In this document: piece after piece, positions 24,011 through 32,533 of the stretch | Position numbering within the stretch: position 1 is the stretch's first letter | Layout of the letters: each line of letters begins with the position of its first letter | Source: Neobacillus sp. CF12 | GTDB taxonomy: Bacteria; Bacillota; Bacilli; Bacillales; Cytobacillaceae | Direction: 5' to 3' | NCBI RefSeq assembly: GCF_030348765.1 | Contig: NZ_JAUCEU010000007.1 | Location: forward strand, 5,863,501-5,927,500 | DNA length: 64,000 nucleotides | Translations under genes and position numbers: made by a program | The notes under the pieces: generated by a model | What the model was told of the DNA's origin: nothing | The model's database searches: none | Seen by the model: only the letters and a program-made list of their open reading frames with translations

Positions 24011-26386
24011 ATGAAGAAATATGTAGGGCAAAGTATAAAAAGAAAGGAAGATTATCGCTTAGTCACAGGAACAGGCCAATTTGTTGCAGATATCAAATTA
24101 GCTGGAATGCTAGAAGCTGTTTTTGTACGTAGTCCGCAGGCACACGCGATTATTCGCCATATTGATAGTTTGAAGGCAAAGGAATTACCTGGTGTACATG
24201 CGGTTCTGATTGGTGATGACATTAAGGGAATCATTAATCCGATTACCCAATTCGAATCACATAGTGCTGTACCACCCAATGTTGCAAAAGAAATAAATCC
24301 AAAAATTCAATTCAATGCTGAAAGCGTTTTAGCGGTAGATAAAGTAATGTATGTGGGACAGCCGGTTGCAGTAGTTGTAGCCGATAATCGTTATATTGCA
24401 GAGGATGCTGCCGATTTAATAAAAGTTGAATATGAGCAGATAAAACCGATTGTTGACCCGTATGAAGCAATGAAGGAAGGCTCTCCACTCGTTCAAGAAC
24501 AAGTGGAAAGAAATATCCAAATGGAATTCCATCTATCAATTGGTGACGCCAAACAAGTGGAACAGCAGTCTGATCATGTTCTTAAGGCAAGAGTGAAAAC
24601 CCCAAGGCTATCTTCGAATCCAATTGAAACACGTGGTGTTGTTGCAGATTATGATAATCGTACCGATCAAATCCATGTTTGGTCTGCTACACAATTGCCA
24701 TTTGAAGTAAGAGCGACGATTGCCCATTGCTTAGGCTGGACTGAACAAAACATTCGAGTGACAGCTCCGGATGTTGGAGGGGGTTTTGGTCCAAAGGGTG
24801 GGGTGCATCCCGAGGAAATCCTTGTCCCTTATATTAGCAAGTTATTAAATCGACCTGTGAAATGGGTGGAAGATCGTCTAGAACATTTAACAAGTGCCCG
24901 GCAATCAAGAGATCAAGTCCATGATGTGATTGTTGCTTATAACAATGATGGGACTATCCTCAGTCTACGTGATGAATTTGTGGTTGATTCAGGCGCAGTA
25001 AACTTTTTTGGATTTACCTGTGCTTATAACACTGCCTACCATTTACGTGGAGCATATAAAATACCAAACTATGATATTAAATCGAGAATTGTGTTAACGA
25101 ATAAAACACCCAATGTTCCCTTTAGAGGAGCAGGAAGACCTGAAGCAGTGTTTACAATGGATCGTGTGATCGACATGATTGCGAGGAAATTAAAGCTGGA
25201 TCCAGTAGAAGTTATGAAAAGAAATATGATCCTGGCACATGAAATGCCATACGATCAAGGGATTTTAGTAAAAGATGGTGCAAGGCTTATTTATGATAGC
25301 GGGGATTATCCAGCTGCGTTGAATCAAGCACTAGAAATGGTTGAATATGAAAGCTTCCGTGAACGTCAGAAAGAACTCAAGAAGTCTGGGAAAAACATCG
25401 GCATCGGGATTTCTACTTACGTAGAAGGAACAGGTGCAGGTCCCTTTGAAGGTGCTTTACTCAGTGTTGATTCAACTGGAAAAGTAATTGCCCACTTGGG
25501 TGCTTCTCCACAGGGACAAGGTCATGAAACCGTTTTTGCCCAAATCGGAGCTGATGCACTTGGCTTAACACCTGATGATATTGTGATTAAGGTTGGCGAC
25601 ACAGCTGTTTTGCCCTTTGGTGCAGGAACCTATGCAAGTCGCAGTGCAGTAAACGCTGGGTCAGCCATGCATGAGGCCTCACTAAAATTGCGAAGTAAAG
25701 TAGCTGAAATTGCAGGAGTTATGCTTGGTACATCACCTGAAGAAATTGTCATTGAGGCAGGGAAAATCTTTTCGAAGGATGATCCCAATCATTTCTTAAC
25801 GCTTCAAGATATCTACAAACGGTCTAGACCTGCAGCACGACCGCCATTACCGCTTGAAATTGAACCGGGTTTACAGATCACACATTATTTTGTTCCCCCT
25901 ACTGTTACTTTTGCTTCCTCTGTTCATGTTGCTGAGGTAGAAGTAGATAAGGAAACCGGTTTTGTTGTACTTCAAAATTATAGTGTCGTCCATGACTGTG
26001 GTACCGTCATTAATCCTATGATTGTCGATGGGCAGGTACAAGGTGGAATTGCTCAAGGAATTGGCTCGGCTTTATATGAAGAAGTTGTTTATGACGAAAA
26101 CGGTCAATTATTAACAGGGACATATATGGATTACTTGCTGCCAACCTCAATGGAGATTCCAACGGTTAAAAAGGGACACCAGCAGCATCTTTCAACAAGG
26201 AACCCATTGGGTATCAAAGGAGTTGGAGAAGGTGGGGCCATTTCACCACCAGCTGCGATAGCCAATGCTATTGTCGATGCTCTATCCGATCTTGATATTG
26301 TAATCAATCAATTGCCAGTCAGCCCAAGCAGATTGAGAGGACTGATTAAAGAAGCTGAAAAGAAACAAAGTGCGATTTTAAAATAG
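24011..26386 (+). CDS. coxL: Molybdenum hydroxylase large subunit (CoxL/XdhA-like, form II type)
   Basis: A 791-residue molybdopterin-binding catalytic subunit of the xanthine oxidase family. Landmarks are KEDYRLVTGTGQFVADI at the start, GGGFGPKGG, the active-site loop VPFRGAGRPEAVF and the catalytic Glu in GVGEGGAISPPA near the end. True aerobic CO dehydrogenases (form I) have AYRCSFR with the copper-binding Cys. This enzyme has the form II-type GAGR, so it should hydroxylate an aldehyde, purine or N-heterocycle instead of CO. The ATG at 24011, 8 bases after AAAGGAGG, is preferred to the ATG at 24005. The substrate is unknown; the following importer may bring it in. Confidence 0.9.
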   Translation: MKKYVGQSIKRKEDYRLVTGTGQFVADIKLAGMLEAVFVRSPQAHAIIRHIDSLKAKELPGVHAVLIGDDIKGIINPITQFESHSAVPPNVAKEINPKIQFNAESVLAVDKVMYVGQPVAVVVADNRYIAEDAADLIKVEYEQIKPIVDPYEAMKEGSPLVQEQVERNIQMEFHLSIGDAKQVEQQSDHVLKARVKTPRLSSNPIETRGVVADYDNRTDQIHVWSATQLPFEVRATIAHCLGWTEQNIRVTAPDVGGGFGPKGGVHPEEILVPYISKLLNRPVKWVEDRLEHLTSARQSRDQVHDVIVAYNNDGTILSLRDEFVVDSGAVNFFGFTCAYNTAYHLRGAYKIPNYDIKSRIVLTNKTPNVPFRGAGRPEAVFTMDRVIDMIARKLKLDPVEVMKRNMILAHEMPYDQGILVKDGARLIYDSGDYPAALNQALEMVEYESFRERQKELKKSGKNIGIGISTYVEGTGAGPFEGALLSVDSTGKVIAHLGASPQGQGHETVFAQIGADALGLTPDDIVIKVGDTAVLPFGAGTYASRSAVNAGSAMHEASLKLRSKVAEIAGVMLGTSPEEIVIEAGKIFSKDDPNHFLTLQDIYKRSRPAARPPLPLEIEPGLQITHYFVPPTVTFASSVHVAEVEVDKETGFVVLQNYSVVHDCGTVINPMIVDGQVQGGIAQGIGSALYEEVVYDENGQLLTGTYMDYLLPTSMEIPTVKKGHQQHLSTRNPLGIKGVGEGGAISPPAAIANAIVDALSDLDIVINQLPVSPSRLRGLIKEAEKKQSAILK

Positions 26387-26412
26387 TAAAACAAAACTAG
26401 GGGGCAGTGAAT

Positions 26413-27657
26413 ATGAAAAAATCGATGGGTAAATTTTTTCAAATTTTAGCAGTGTTTAGTCTTCTTTTCTTAGCAGCTTGCAGTGGAAGTGCTATTGATA
26501 GCAGTAGCAATGATGATAGTAAAGAGAGTGAAGGAGATTCCAAGGATCCAGTGAAGATGGGATTCATTCTTTCATTAACTGGAAACTTTGCTTCAATGGG
26601 AACTCCTGTTAAAGAAGGTATTGAACTATACTTTGAAGAAAACCCAGAAATCGATGGACGTAAAGTGGAATTGTTTTTTGAAGATGACGCAGGCGACCCG
26701 CAAGCAGCCCTCCGTAAATATGAACAATTAACATTAAACCAAGGAGTTAATATTGTGGGTGGTGGTACGGTTGGAAGTATCGCCTTAGCGTTAAGAGACA
26801 AAGTAGACACTGACAAAAAAGTTCCATTAATTAATGTGGTAGGCTCTACTGACGTCATGTCATGGGAGAAGAAGAGTGATTATGTTTGGAGAACCAGCTT
26901 CTCTGCATGGCAATATGCCTCTATTTCTGGAAAATTTACTGCTGAAGGAGTAGGAAAAAATGCAGTAATCATTGCCTCTGATTACGTCGCCGGACATGAG
27001 ATTGTAACCGATTTCATACCTAGTTTTGAAGAGGGCGGCGGCAAGGTTAGTGAAATTGTTTGGGCCCCGCTAGGTACTAGTGATTTCTCTTCTTACTTAA
27101 CACAAATTGATAATTCAAAACCTGAGGCTGTTTTTATGTTTATTCCAGGTGCAGATGGTTCCCGTTTTGTTAAGCAGTATCAAGAATTCGGTTTGCAGGA
27201 TAAATACACGCTTGTTGAAGGCGGTTCATTATTAAACGCTCCATTCAACTTGAAAGCGGTTGGTAATGCAGTTGTAGGCGGAAAAATGATTACAAATTAT
27301 TTCCCTGAACTCGAAAATGAAGTTAATGAAAAGTTTGTGAAAGCCTATCAAGCTAAATTTAATAAAATCCCTGATAACTATGTCGTCAACGGCTATGATA
27401 CTGGGAAATTAATTTCTCAAGTGGTTAAAGAGGCAGGCAGCCTGGATGGCGAAAAGCTTGTTAGTGTTCTGAAAAAAGGACTTACCATTGATAGCCCTCG
27501 TGGTCCAATCGAAATGGATCCTGTAACACATACACTAATTCAAAATATGTACGTTATTGAGGGTAAAGAAACAAATGGTGAAATTTCATTTGAATTAATC
27601 AAAACATATGAAAATATTAAAATGCCTGAAGAAAACGTAGGATATAAAAAATACTAG
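26413..27657 (+). CDS. livK: Liv-type ABC transporter substrate-binding lipoprotein
   Basis: A 414-residue binding protein of the branched-chain amino acid/amide family. A signal peptide ends in lipobox LAAC (Cys near 23), followed by a Ser/Asp/Glu linker. The start of the mature fold reads VKMGFILSLTGNFASMGTPVKEGIELY. Proteins of this family bind leucine-type amino acids but also urea, short amides, aromatic acids and purine-like compounds. Its place right after the molybdenum hydroxylase suggests it binds the hydroxylase substrate or a precursor. GGGGG precedes the start; an in-frame GTG lies two codons upstream. Confidence 0.87.
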   Translation: MKKSMGKFFQILAVFSLLFLAACSGSAIDSSSNDDSKESEGDSKDPVKMGFILSLTGNFASMGTPVKEGIELYFEENPEIDGRKVELFFEDDAGDPQAALRKYEQLTLNQGVNIVGGGTVGSIALALRDKVDTDKKVPLINVVGSTDVMSWEKKSDYVWRTSFSAWQYASISGKFTAEGVGKNAVIIASDYVAGHEIVTDFIPSFEEGGGKVSEIVWAPLGTSDFSSYLTQIDNSKPEAVFMFIPGADGSRFVKQYQEFGLQDKYTLVEGGSLLNAPFNLKAVGNAVVGGKMITNYFPELENEVNEKFVKAYQAKFNKIPDNYVVNGYDTGKLISQVVKEAGSLDGEKLVSVLKKGLTIDSPRGPIEMDPVTHTLIQNMYVIEGKETNGEISFELIKTYENIKMPEENVGYKKY

Positions 27658-27670
27658 ACTTCTACAAAAT

Positions 27671-27704
27671 AAGGCTGGCTCAAATAAAGGGTCAGCCTCT
27701 TTTA
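27671..27704 (+). terminator. Hairpin between binding protein and permease genes
   Basis: AGGCTG...CAGCCT arms extended by G-T pairs, then CTTTTAAG. It probably lowers, but does not stop, transcription into the permease genes. Confidence 0.55.
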
Positions 27705-27736
27705 AGAACAAAATACTCAACCAAGGAGATGAATCC

Positions 27737-28597
27737 ATGGATCTTTTTATCGTCAATACATTATCAGGATTAACATATGGAATGCTGCTGTTCTTAATGG
27801 CTAGTGGTTTATCAATCGTCTTTGGATTAATGAGGATCATTAATCTGGCTCATGGATCCTTCTTTCTTTTTGGTTCTTATGTAGCCTATGCCATGGTAAG
27901 TAGAGGGATGAACTTCTGGCTTGCATTGCTTCTCGCTACCATTTGTGTAACAGTCCTAGCATTTCTTCTAGAAAAATTCCTCATTTCAAGATTTCACGGC
28001 AACGAAGCTTCACAAGTATTATTAACATTAGGACTTATCTTTGTCATTGGAGATATTTCACTTTGGATTTGGGGCGGGGACTTCCTTTCTATACCAGTTC
28101 CATCCATTATGGATTTTTCCTTTGCTATTAACGAAAGCAGCTTTCCAATCTATCGATTATTTGTTATAGCTATTGGTATTGCTTGTGCAGTCCTTCTTTG
28201 GTACTTTGAAACGAAAACAAAAGTGGGAATGATTGTCAGAGCGGGTGTTGATGATATGGAAATGGTTGGCGCCTTAGGTTTTAATATTAGACTGATTTTC
28301 ACAGCAGTATTTTTGTTTGGGGCAGCACTTGCGGCTATTGGCGGTGTATTAAGTGGCCCTATTTTAGGAATGTATCCAAAAATGGAATTTGAAATATTAG
28401 TAAACTCATTGGTAATTGTCCTAATAGGTGGCCTTGGCAGTTGGAAAGGTGCCTTTATTGGTGCCATTTTAATTGGAATTATTGATTCTTTTGGAAAAAT
28501 CTATCTCCCTGATGTGTCTGTTTTATTGATTTTTGTTGTGATGGTCATCGTGTTAATGTTTAAGCCAACGGGGTTATTTGGAAGGGTGGAATCATGA
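27737..28597 (+). CDS. livH: Liv-type ABC transporter permease (LivH)
   Basis: A 286-residue membrane permease with about eight hydrophobic helices. LSIVFGLMRIINLAHGSFFLFGSYVAY near the start and the conserved GGLGSWKGAFIGAILIG near the end are family signatures. It pairs with LivM to form the channel. The last 4 bases overlap livM. Confidence 0.9.
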   Translation: MDLFIVNTLSGLTYGMLLFLMASGLSIVFGLMRIINLAHGSFFLFGSYVAYAMVSRGMNFWLALLLATICVTVLAFLLEKFLISRFHGNEASQVLLTLGLIFVIGDISLWIWGGDFLSIPVPSIMDFSFAINESSFPIYRLFVIAIGIACAVLLWYFETKTKVGMIVRAGVDDMEMVGALGFNIRLIFTAVFLFGAALAAIGGVLSGPILGMYPKMEFEILVNSLVIVLIGGLGSWKGAFIGAILIGIIDSFGKIYLPDVSVLLIFVVMVIVLMFKPTGLFGRVES

Positions 28598-29589
28598 AAA
28601 AATCGATTATTGCCACATTGTTGCTTGCTGTAAGTGTTTGTGCACTTCCATTTGTAATTTCACCATTTGTGTTGTTTATGTTGACAGAAGTTTTGATTAT
28701 GGCGATTTTTGCTATGAGTCTTGGGTTAATAATGGGTTATGGAGGATTACAATCCCTTGGTCATAGTGCATTTTTTGGAATTGGTGCCTATAGTGTTGCT
28801 GTGTTAAGTGAACATTTGACAAGTATCTATCTTCTACTGCCAGCAGCTATTATTATTTCCGGCCTTTTCGCTTTATTAACTGGTTTAATAGCCATTCGAA
28901 ATAAAGGGATCTTTTTCTTGATGATTACCTTAGCCTTTACCCAAATGCTATTTCTTCTGTTTCGTCAATCTGATTTATGGGGAGGAGCAGACGGAGTAGG
29001 AACATCTGTAAAGCCAAATCTGGGATTCATGGAAATAGCTTCTCCGTTAAGTCTTTTCTATTTTGTAGGTGTCTTTTTCGTCCTGGCATATTTTATTCTT
29101 CGTCTATTTGTGAACTCTCCACTTGGAAAAGGTTTAAAAGGGATAATGGAGAATGAAGGTAGAATGGTAGCGCTTGGATATCATGTTAAAAAATATCAAA
29201 TTATTGCCTATGTTTTAGCTGGGGGATTGGCTGGTCTGGCTGGTGGACTATATGTATTTAAGACGCAGTTTGCGAGTCCAGAATTATTTAGTGTTCACAT
29301 GGCAACTACAGTTTTGATTATGGTTTTCATTGGAGGGATGGGAACACTTTTTGGTCCAGTGATTGGGGCGGGGGTTTTTATTTTCCTTCAGAACTATATT
29401 AGTACTATGACGGACCGTTGGTCACTTATTATGGGACTACTATTTATTGTAATTGTTCTATACAACCGTGGTGGAATCTTGCAATTACTACAACTAATCA
29501 CGAAAAAATTGACTCCAAAGAAAAACCTATTAATGGATAAAAAGGGGGCGACGATCATTGAGCTTAATGAAAGTGGAAAAGCTAAATAA
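28594..29589 (+). CDS. livM: Liv-type ABC transporter permease (LivM)
   Basis: A 331-residue membrane permease with about nine hydrophobic helices. The signatures MGYGGLQSLGHSAFFGIGAY and FIGGMGTLFGPVIGAGVFIF are intact. It starts with an ATGA overlap with livH, and its charged tail overlaps livG by 32 bases, so translation of the set is coupled. Confidence 0.9.
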   Translation: MKKSIIATLLLAVSVCALPFVISPFVLFMLTEVLIMAIFAMSLGLIMGYGGLQSLGHSAFFGIGAYSVAVLSEHLTSIYLLLPAAIIISGLFALLTGLIAIRNKGIFFLMITLAFTQMLFLLFRQSDLWGGADGVGTSVKPNLGFMEIASPLSLFYFVGVFFVLAYFILRLFVNSPLGKGLKGIMENEGRMVALGYHVKKYQIIAYVLAGGLAGLAGGLYVFKTQFASPELFSVHMATTVLIMVFIGGMGTLFGPVIGAGVFIFLQNYISTMTDRWSLIMGLLFIVIVLYNRGGILQLLQLITKKLTPKKNLLMDKKGATIIELNESGKAK

Positions 29590-30313
29590 ATCCTTCAAAG
29601 CTATCCATGTCTTAAAAGATGCGACAATCGATTTACAATCAGGTGAGCGCCATGTCATTATCGGGCCAAATGGCGCCGGGAAAACTACATTTATCAATTG
29701 TCTATATGGGACACTTAAATTTGAGTCTGGGGATGTCCTTTTAGAAGGCAAATCGATTAAGGATATAGCATCTCACGAGCGTGTCCATTTAGGGATGGCG
29801 AGGACTTTTCAAAAGAATAACCTTTTTAATGATTTAACGGTTGAAGAGAATATATACTTAGCGATTTTATCTGAAAAACCATATAAGATGAAATTATTTA
29901 AAAGTCTTTCTGAGTACACTGATATCAAAAGGGAATCAGAAGAGATGTTGCTTCAATGGGAAATGCAGGATAGAAAAAGTGTAAAAGTAAAAAATTTATC
30001 GTATGGTGAACAAAGGGTACTAGAAATAATATTAGCACTCTGTGCTAACCCAAAAATCCTTCTTTTAGATGAACCAACATCCGGAATGTCACCATCCGAA
30101 ACTGTGAGGACAACAGAATTAATTAAAAAGATACCTCGTTCTGTATCATTATTAATGATTGAGCACGATATGGAGGTTGTATTTAGTACAGCGGATCGAA
30201 TAACCGTTTTACATCATGGTGAAACCATTTTATCGGGTACACCAAAAGAAGTTCGTGGGAATGAGATGATTCAAGAAATATACTTTGGTGGAGGTGCCCG
30301 TAACCATGCTTAG
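29558..30313 (+). CDS. livG: Liv-type ABC transporter ATP-binding protein (LivG)
   Basis: A 251-residue ATPase. Walker A GPNGAGKTT, signature LSYGEQRVLEIILAL, Walker B ILLLDEPTSGMSP and switch MIEHDM are complete. The TTG start (29558) lies 9 bases after GGGGG and begins MSLMKVEKLNKSF as in relatives; the ATG three codons later is the alternative. The signature SYGEQ, not SGGQ, is normal for LivG. Confidence 0.9.
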   Translation: MSLMKVEKLNKSFKAIHVLKDATIDLQSGERHVIIGPNGAGKTTFINCLYGTLKFESGDVLLEGKSIKDIASHERVHLGMARTFQKNNLFNDLTVEENIYLAILSEKPYKMKLFKSLSEYTDIKRESEEMLLQWEMQDRKSVKVKNLSYGEQRVLEIILALCANPKILLLDEPTSGMSPSETVRTTELIKKIPRSVSLLMIEHDMEVVFSTADRITVLHHGETILSGTPKEVRGNEMIQEIYFGGGARNHA

Positions 30314-31016
30314 TTTAGAAGATGTTCACACGTATTATGGAAGTAGCCATATTTTACAAGGGGTTAATTTCACAGTTTCTGAAGGTGAGTGTGTTGCCCT
30401 GTTAGGACGTAATGGTGCGGGTAAGACCACAACAATTCACACGATTTCTGGATTAACACCATCGAAAAAAGGAAAGATCCGCTTTAAGGATCATTCGATA
30501 GAAGGTTTACCAGCAAATAAAATCTCTAAACTGCATATGGCATTAGTACCACAAGGAAGGAGGGTCTTTTCTTCTCTTACTGTAAAAGAAAACCTCCTCA
30601 TGCCAAGTCGTCCTATTAAACATAAAGAAAAAGGCTTGAAATATTGGACAATTAATGAGGTATATGAATTGTTCCCGGCGTTAAAGCTAAGAGAACAAAA
30701 CATGGGGAATGAGTTATCTGGTGGACAACAGCAAATGCTGGCAATTGGAAGGGCATTAATAACCAATCCTCAGTTAATTTTGATGGATGAGCCCTCAGAA
30801 GGACTCGCGCCTGTCATTATCGACCAAATTACCGACATAATAAAGGATTTGAAGAATACGGGACTATCGATACTTGTTGTCGAGCAAAATTTAAGATTAG
30901 CTTGTGATGTTGCGGACCGCGTATTGGTCATGAATAAAGGGCAGATTGTTTGGGAAGGTACTCCTGATGTGTTATTAAATAGTGATGAAATTCTTCACAA
31001 ATACCTTGGAGTATAA
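30306..31016 (+). CDS. livF: Liv-type ABC transporter ATP-binding protein (LivF)
   Basis: A 236-residue ATPase. Walker A GRNGAGKTT, signature LSGGQQQMLAIGRAL and Walker B LILMDEPSEGLAP followed by VVEQN are all present, the last two being LivF hallmarks. The ATG at 30306 follows GGTGGAGGTG and overlaps livG by 8 bases. It completes the five-gene importer. Confidence 0.9.
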   Translation: MLSLEDVHTYYGSSHILQGVNFTVSEGECVALLGRNGAGKTTTIHTISGLTPSKKGKIRFKDHSIEGLPANKISKLHMALVPQGRRVFSSLTVKENLLMPSRPIKHKEKGLKYWTINEVYELFPALKLREQNMGNELSGGQQQMLAIGRALITNPQLILMDEPSEGLAPVIIDQITDIIKDLKNTGLSILVVEQNLRLACDVADRVLVMNKGQIVWEGTPDVLLNSDEILHKYLGV

Positions 31017-31059
31017 TAAAGTAGTAGTTGAATAGGGAGCATATTGAAGGAGAATCCAC

Positions 31060-31767
31060 ATGGAGAAACAGCTTTATCATTTTGAGAAAGAATTAGAACG
31101 CTATTCATCAAAACCTTTACGTGAGGCTATTTTTCATATTGTGAAAAATGCCATTATAGAAGGGAAATTATTGCCTGGAGATCGAATTACAGAAGATGAT
31201 TTGGCTAGTAAATGTAACTGCAGCCGTACTCCTGTACGGGAAGCATTAAGAAAGTTAGAGCAAGAAGGATTATTAATGGTAAAGCCTGGAATAGGAATGG
31301 AGATTGCACCAATTAACTTTGAATTGTTAAAACAAGAGTTTGAAATTAGAGAAGTTTTAGAAGCGTATGCTGTTTCAAAAGCTTGCGAATTGATTACAGA
31401 GGACGGAATTAGAGAATTAGAATGGTCCACTGAGAAAATGATTAATACCTTAAAAACGAATGATTTTATTAAGGGTACCCATTTAAATATTGAATTTCAT
31501 CAAAGGATTTATTCTTATTCTGGAAACTATTTTATTAAGAAGTTTACAGACTCATTATGGCTTTCAATGCGGATTTCATTTTTATCGATACAAGGTGAAG
31601 GAACTGTTCGTCCATTTGATTCAACATGGTATAAGGAGCGGACAAATGAACATCTACAGTTGATAGAAGCATTTCGTGAGAGGGACAAGGAGAAAGCCGT
31701 TCAGACAATCAAAAAGCATGTAAACGAAAATTATATTCACCATGCAACTTTTATGAACTTTCTTTAG
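31060..31767 (+). CDS. GntR-family regulator, FadR/FCD subfamily
   Basis: A 235-residue regulator. The N-terminal winged helix reads PLREAIFHIVKNAIIEGKLLPGDRITEDDLASKC and CSRTPVREALRKLEQEG. A C-terminal all-helical FCD ligand domain follows (EIREVLEAYAVSKACEL; the metal-type histidines in NIEFHQRIYSYSGN and IKKHVNENYIHH). FCD regulators usually repress catabolic operons and release DNA on binding an organic acid or pathway metabolite. It is the last gene of the molybdenum hydroxylase-importer locus. It likely binds the two GTATAC palindromes at its head. Confidence 0.88.
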   Translation: MEKQLYHFEKELERYSSKPLREAIFHIVKNAIIEGKLLPGDRITEDDLASKCNCSRTPVREALRKLEQEGLLMVKPGIGMEIAPINFELLKQEFEIREVLEAYAVSKACELITEDGIRELEWSTEKMINTLKTNDFIKGTHLNIEFHQRIYSYSGNYFIKKFTDSLWLSMRISFLSIQGEGTVRPFDSTWYKERTNEHLQLIEAFRERDKEKAVQTIKKHVNENYIHHATFMNFL

Positions 31768-31771
31768 TAGT

Positions 31772-31802
31772 AAAAAGTCTCAGGAAACGAGACTTTTTCT
31801 TG
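31772..31802 (+). terminator. Terminator of the molybdenum hydroxylase-importer-regulator operon
   Basis: AAAAAGTCTC/GAGACTTTTT arms with a 7-base loop and trailing T. Confidence 0.9.
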
Positions 31803-31888
31803 TTTTTTCTTTCCATTCGCATCAACATTTTTTTTAGAGTATAGTGGAAATATAAAAGCACATGGGCACACATTTAGTGGAGGAAAAT

Positions 31889-32506
31889 ATGCAAAGGGCA
31901 CAAATACCAACTTATGAACGGATTGCAATCGACTTAGCCAACCGAATTTACGACGGTAAATTCAAAGTAGGTGAAAAGATACACGGAAGATCGACTTTAG
32001 CTAGTGAATATAAAGTTTCACCTGAGACAGTAAGAAGAGCAATAAAAATTTTAGAAGATGTGGAGATTGTTCAATCAACAAAAGGCAGCGGGATTGTTAT
32101 ATCATCTAGAGAAAATGCCTATAAATATATTCATCGTTTCTCGAATTTAGCTAGTATTAAAGACCTTGAAAAAGAAATAAACAGTCTTATTACCGAAAGA
32201 GACAAAATTGACGACCAGCTTTCAGATACAATAAGGAAAATCATGGATTATTCCACAAAACTTCGACATACGAATCCACTGGCACCCATTGAGGTGGAGG
32301 TAATTCCTGGCTGTATACATATAGGTAAAACAATTTCAGAAGTGAAATTTTGGCAAAATACAGGCGGGACTGTGATTGGGATGAAGAGAAAGGGGGAATT
32401 GATTATTTCCCCTGGACCTTATGCATTAATCCTTGAAGGAGATGTACTTCTAATTATTGGTGATGATGACACCTATGAAAGAGTCGTCCATTTTATGGAG
32501 GATTAA
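31889..32506 (+). CDS. busR: BusR-like GntR-type regulator with C-terminal RCK/TrkA_C domain
   Basis: A 205-residue regulator with three parts. These are a GntR winged helix (about 1-70; VGEKIHGRSTLASEYKVSPETVRRAIKILED), a coiled coil (about 80-125) and a TrkA_C/RCK_C domain (about 130-205; VEVIPGCIHIGKTISEVKFW ... YALILEGDVLLIIGDDD). This layout is that of BusR, the streptococcal and lactococcal repressor of the BusA glycine betaine importer, which is activated by c-di-AMP bound to RCK_C. The Opu/BusA importer genes lie immediately convergent. The start at 31889 follows GGAGG; an upstream in-frame ATG at 31862 lacks a site. Confidence 0.82.
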   Translation: MQRAQIPTYERIAIDLANRIYDGKFKVGEKIHGRSTLASEYKVSPETVRRAIKILEDVEIVQSTKGSGIVISSRENAYKYIHRFSNLASIKDLEKEINSLITERDKIDDQLSDTIRKIMDYSTKLRHTNPLAPIEVEVIPGCIHIGKTISEVKFWQNTGGTVIGMKRKGELIISPGPYALILEGDVLLIIGDDDTYERVVHFMED

Positions 32507-32508
32507 AA

Positions 32509-32533
32509 AATAGCCGGCAGCGCCGGCTATTTT
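32509..32533. terminator. Bidirectional terminator between busR and the Opu operon
   Basis: Perfect AATAGCCGGC/GCCGGCTATT arms with A-rich and T-rich flanks on both sides. Confidence 0.93.

Noticed and set aside
24011..26386. Aerobic carbon monoxide dehydrogenase
   Set aside because: The form I active-site motif AYRCSFR with its Cys is absent; the loop reads FRGAGR.
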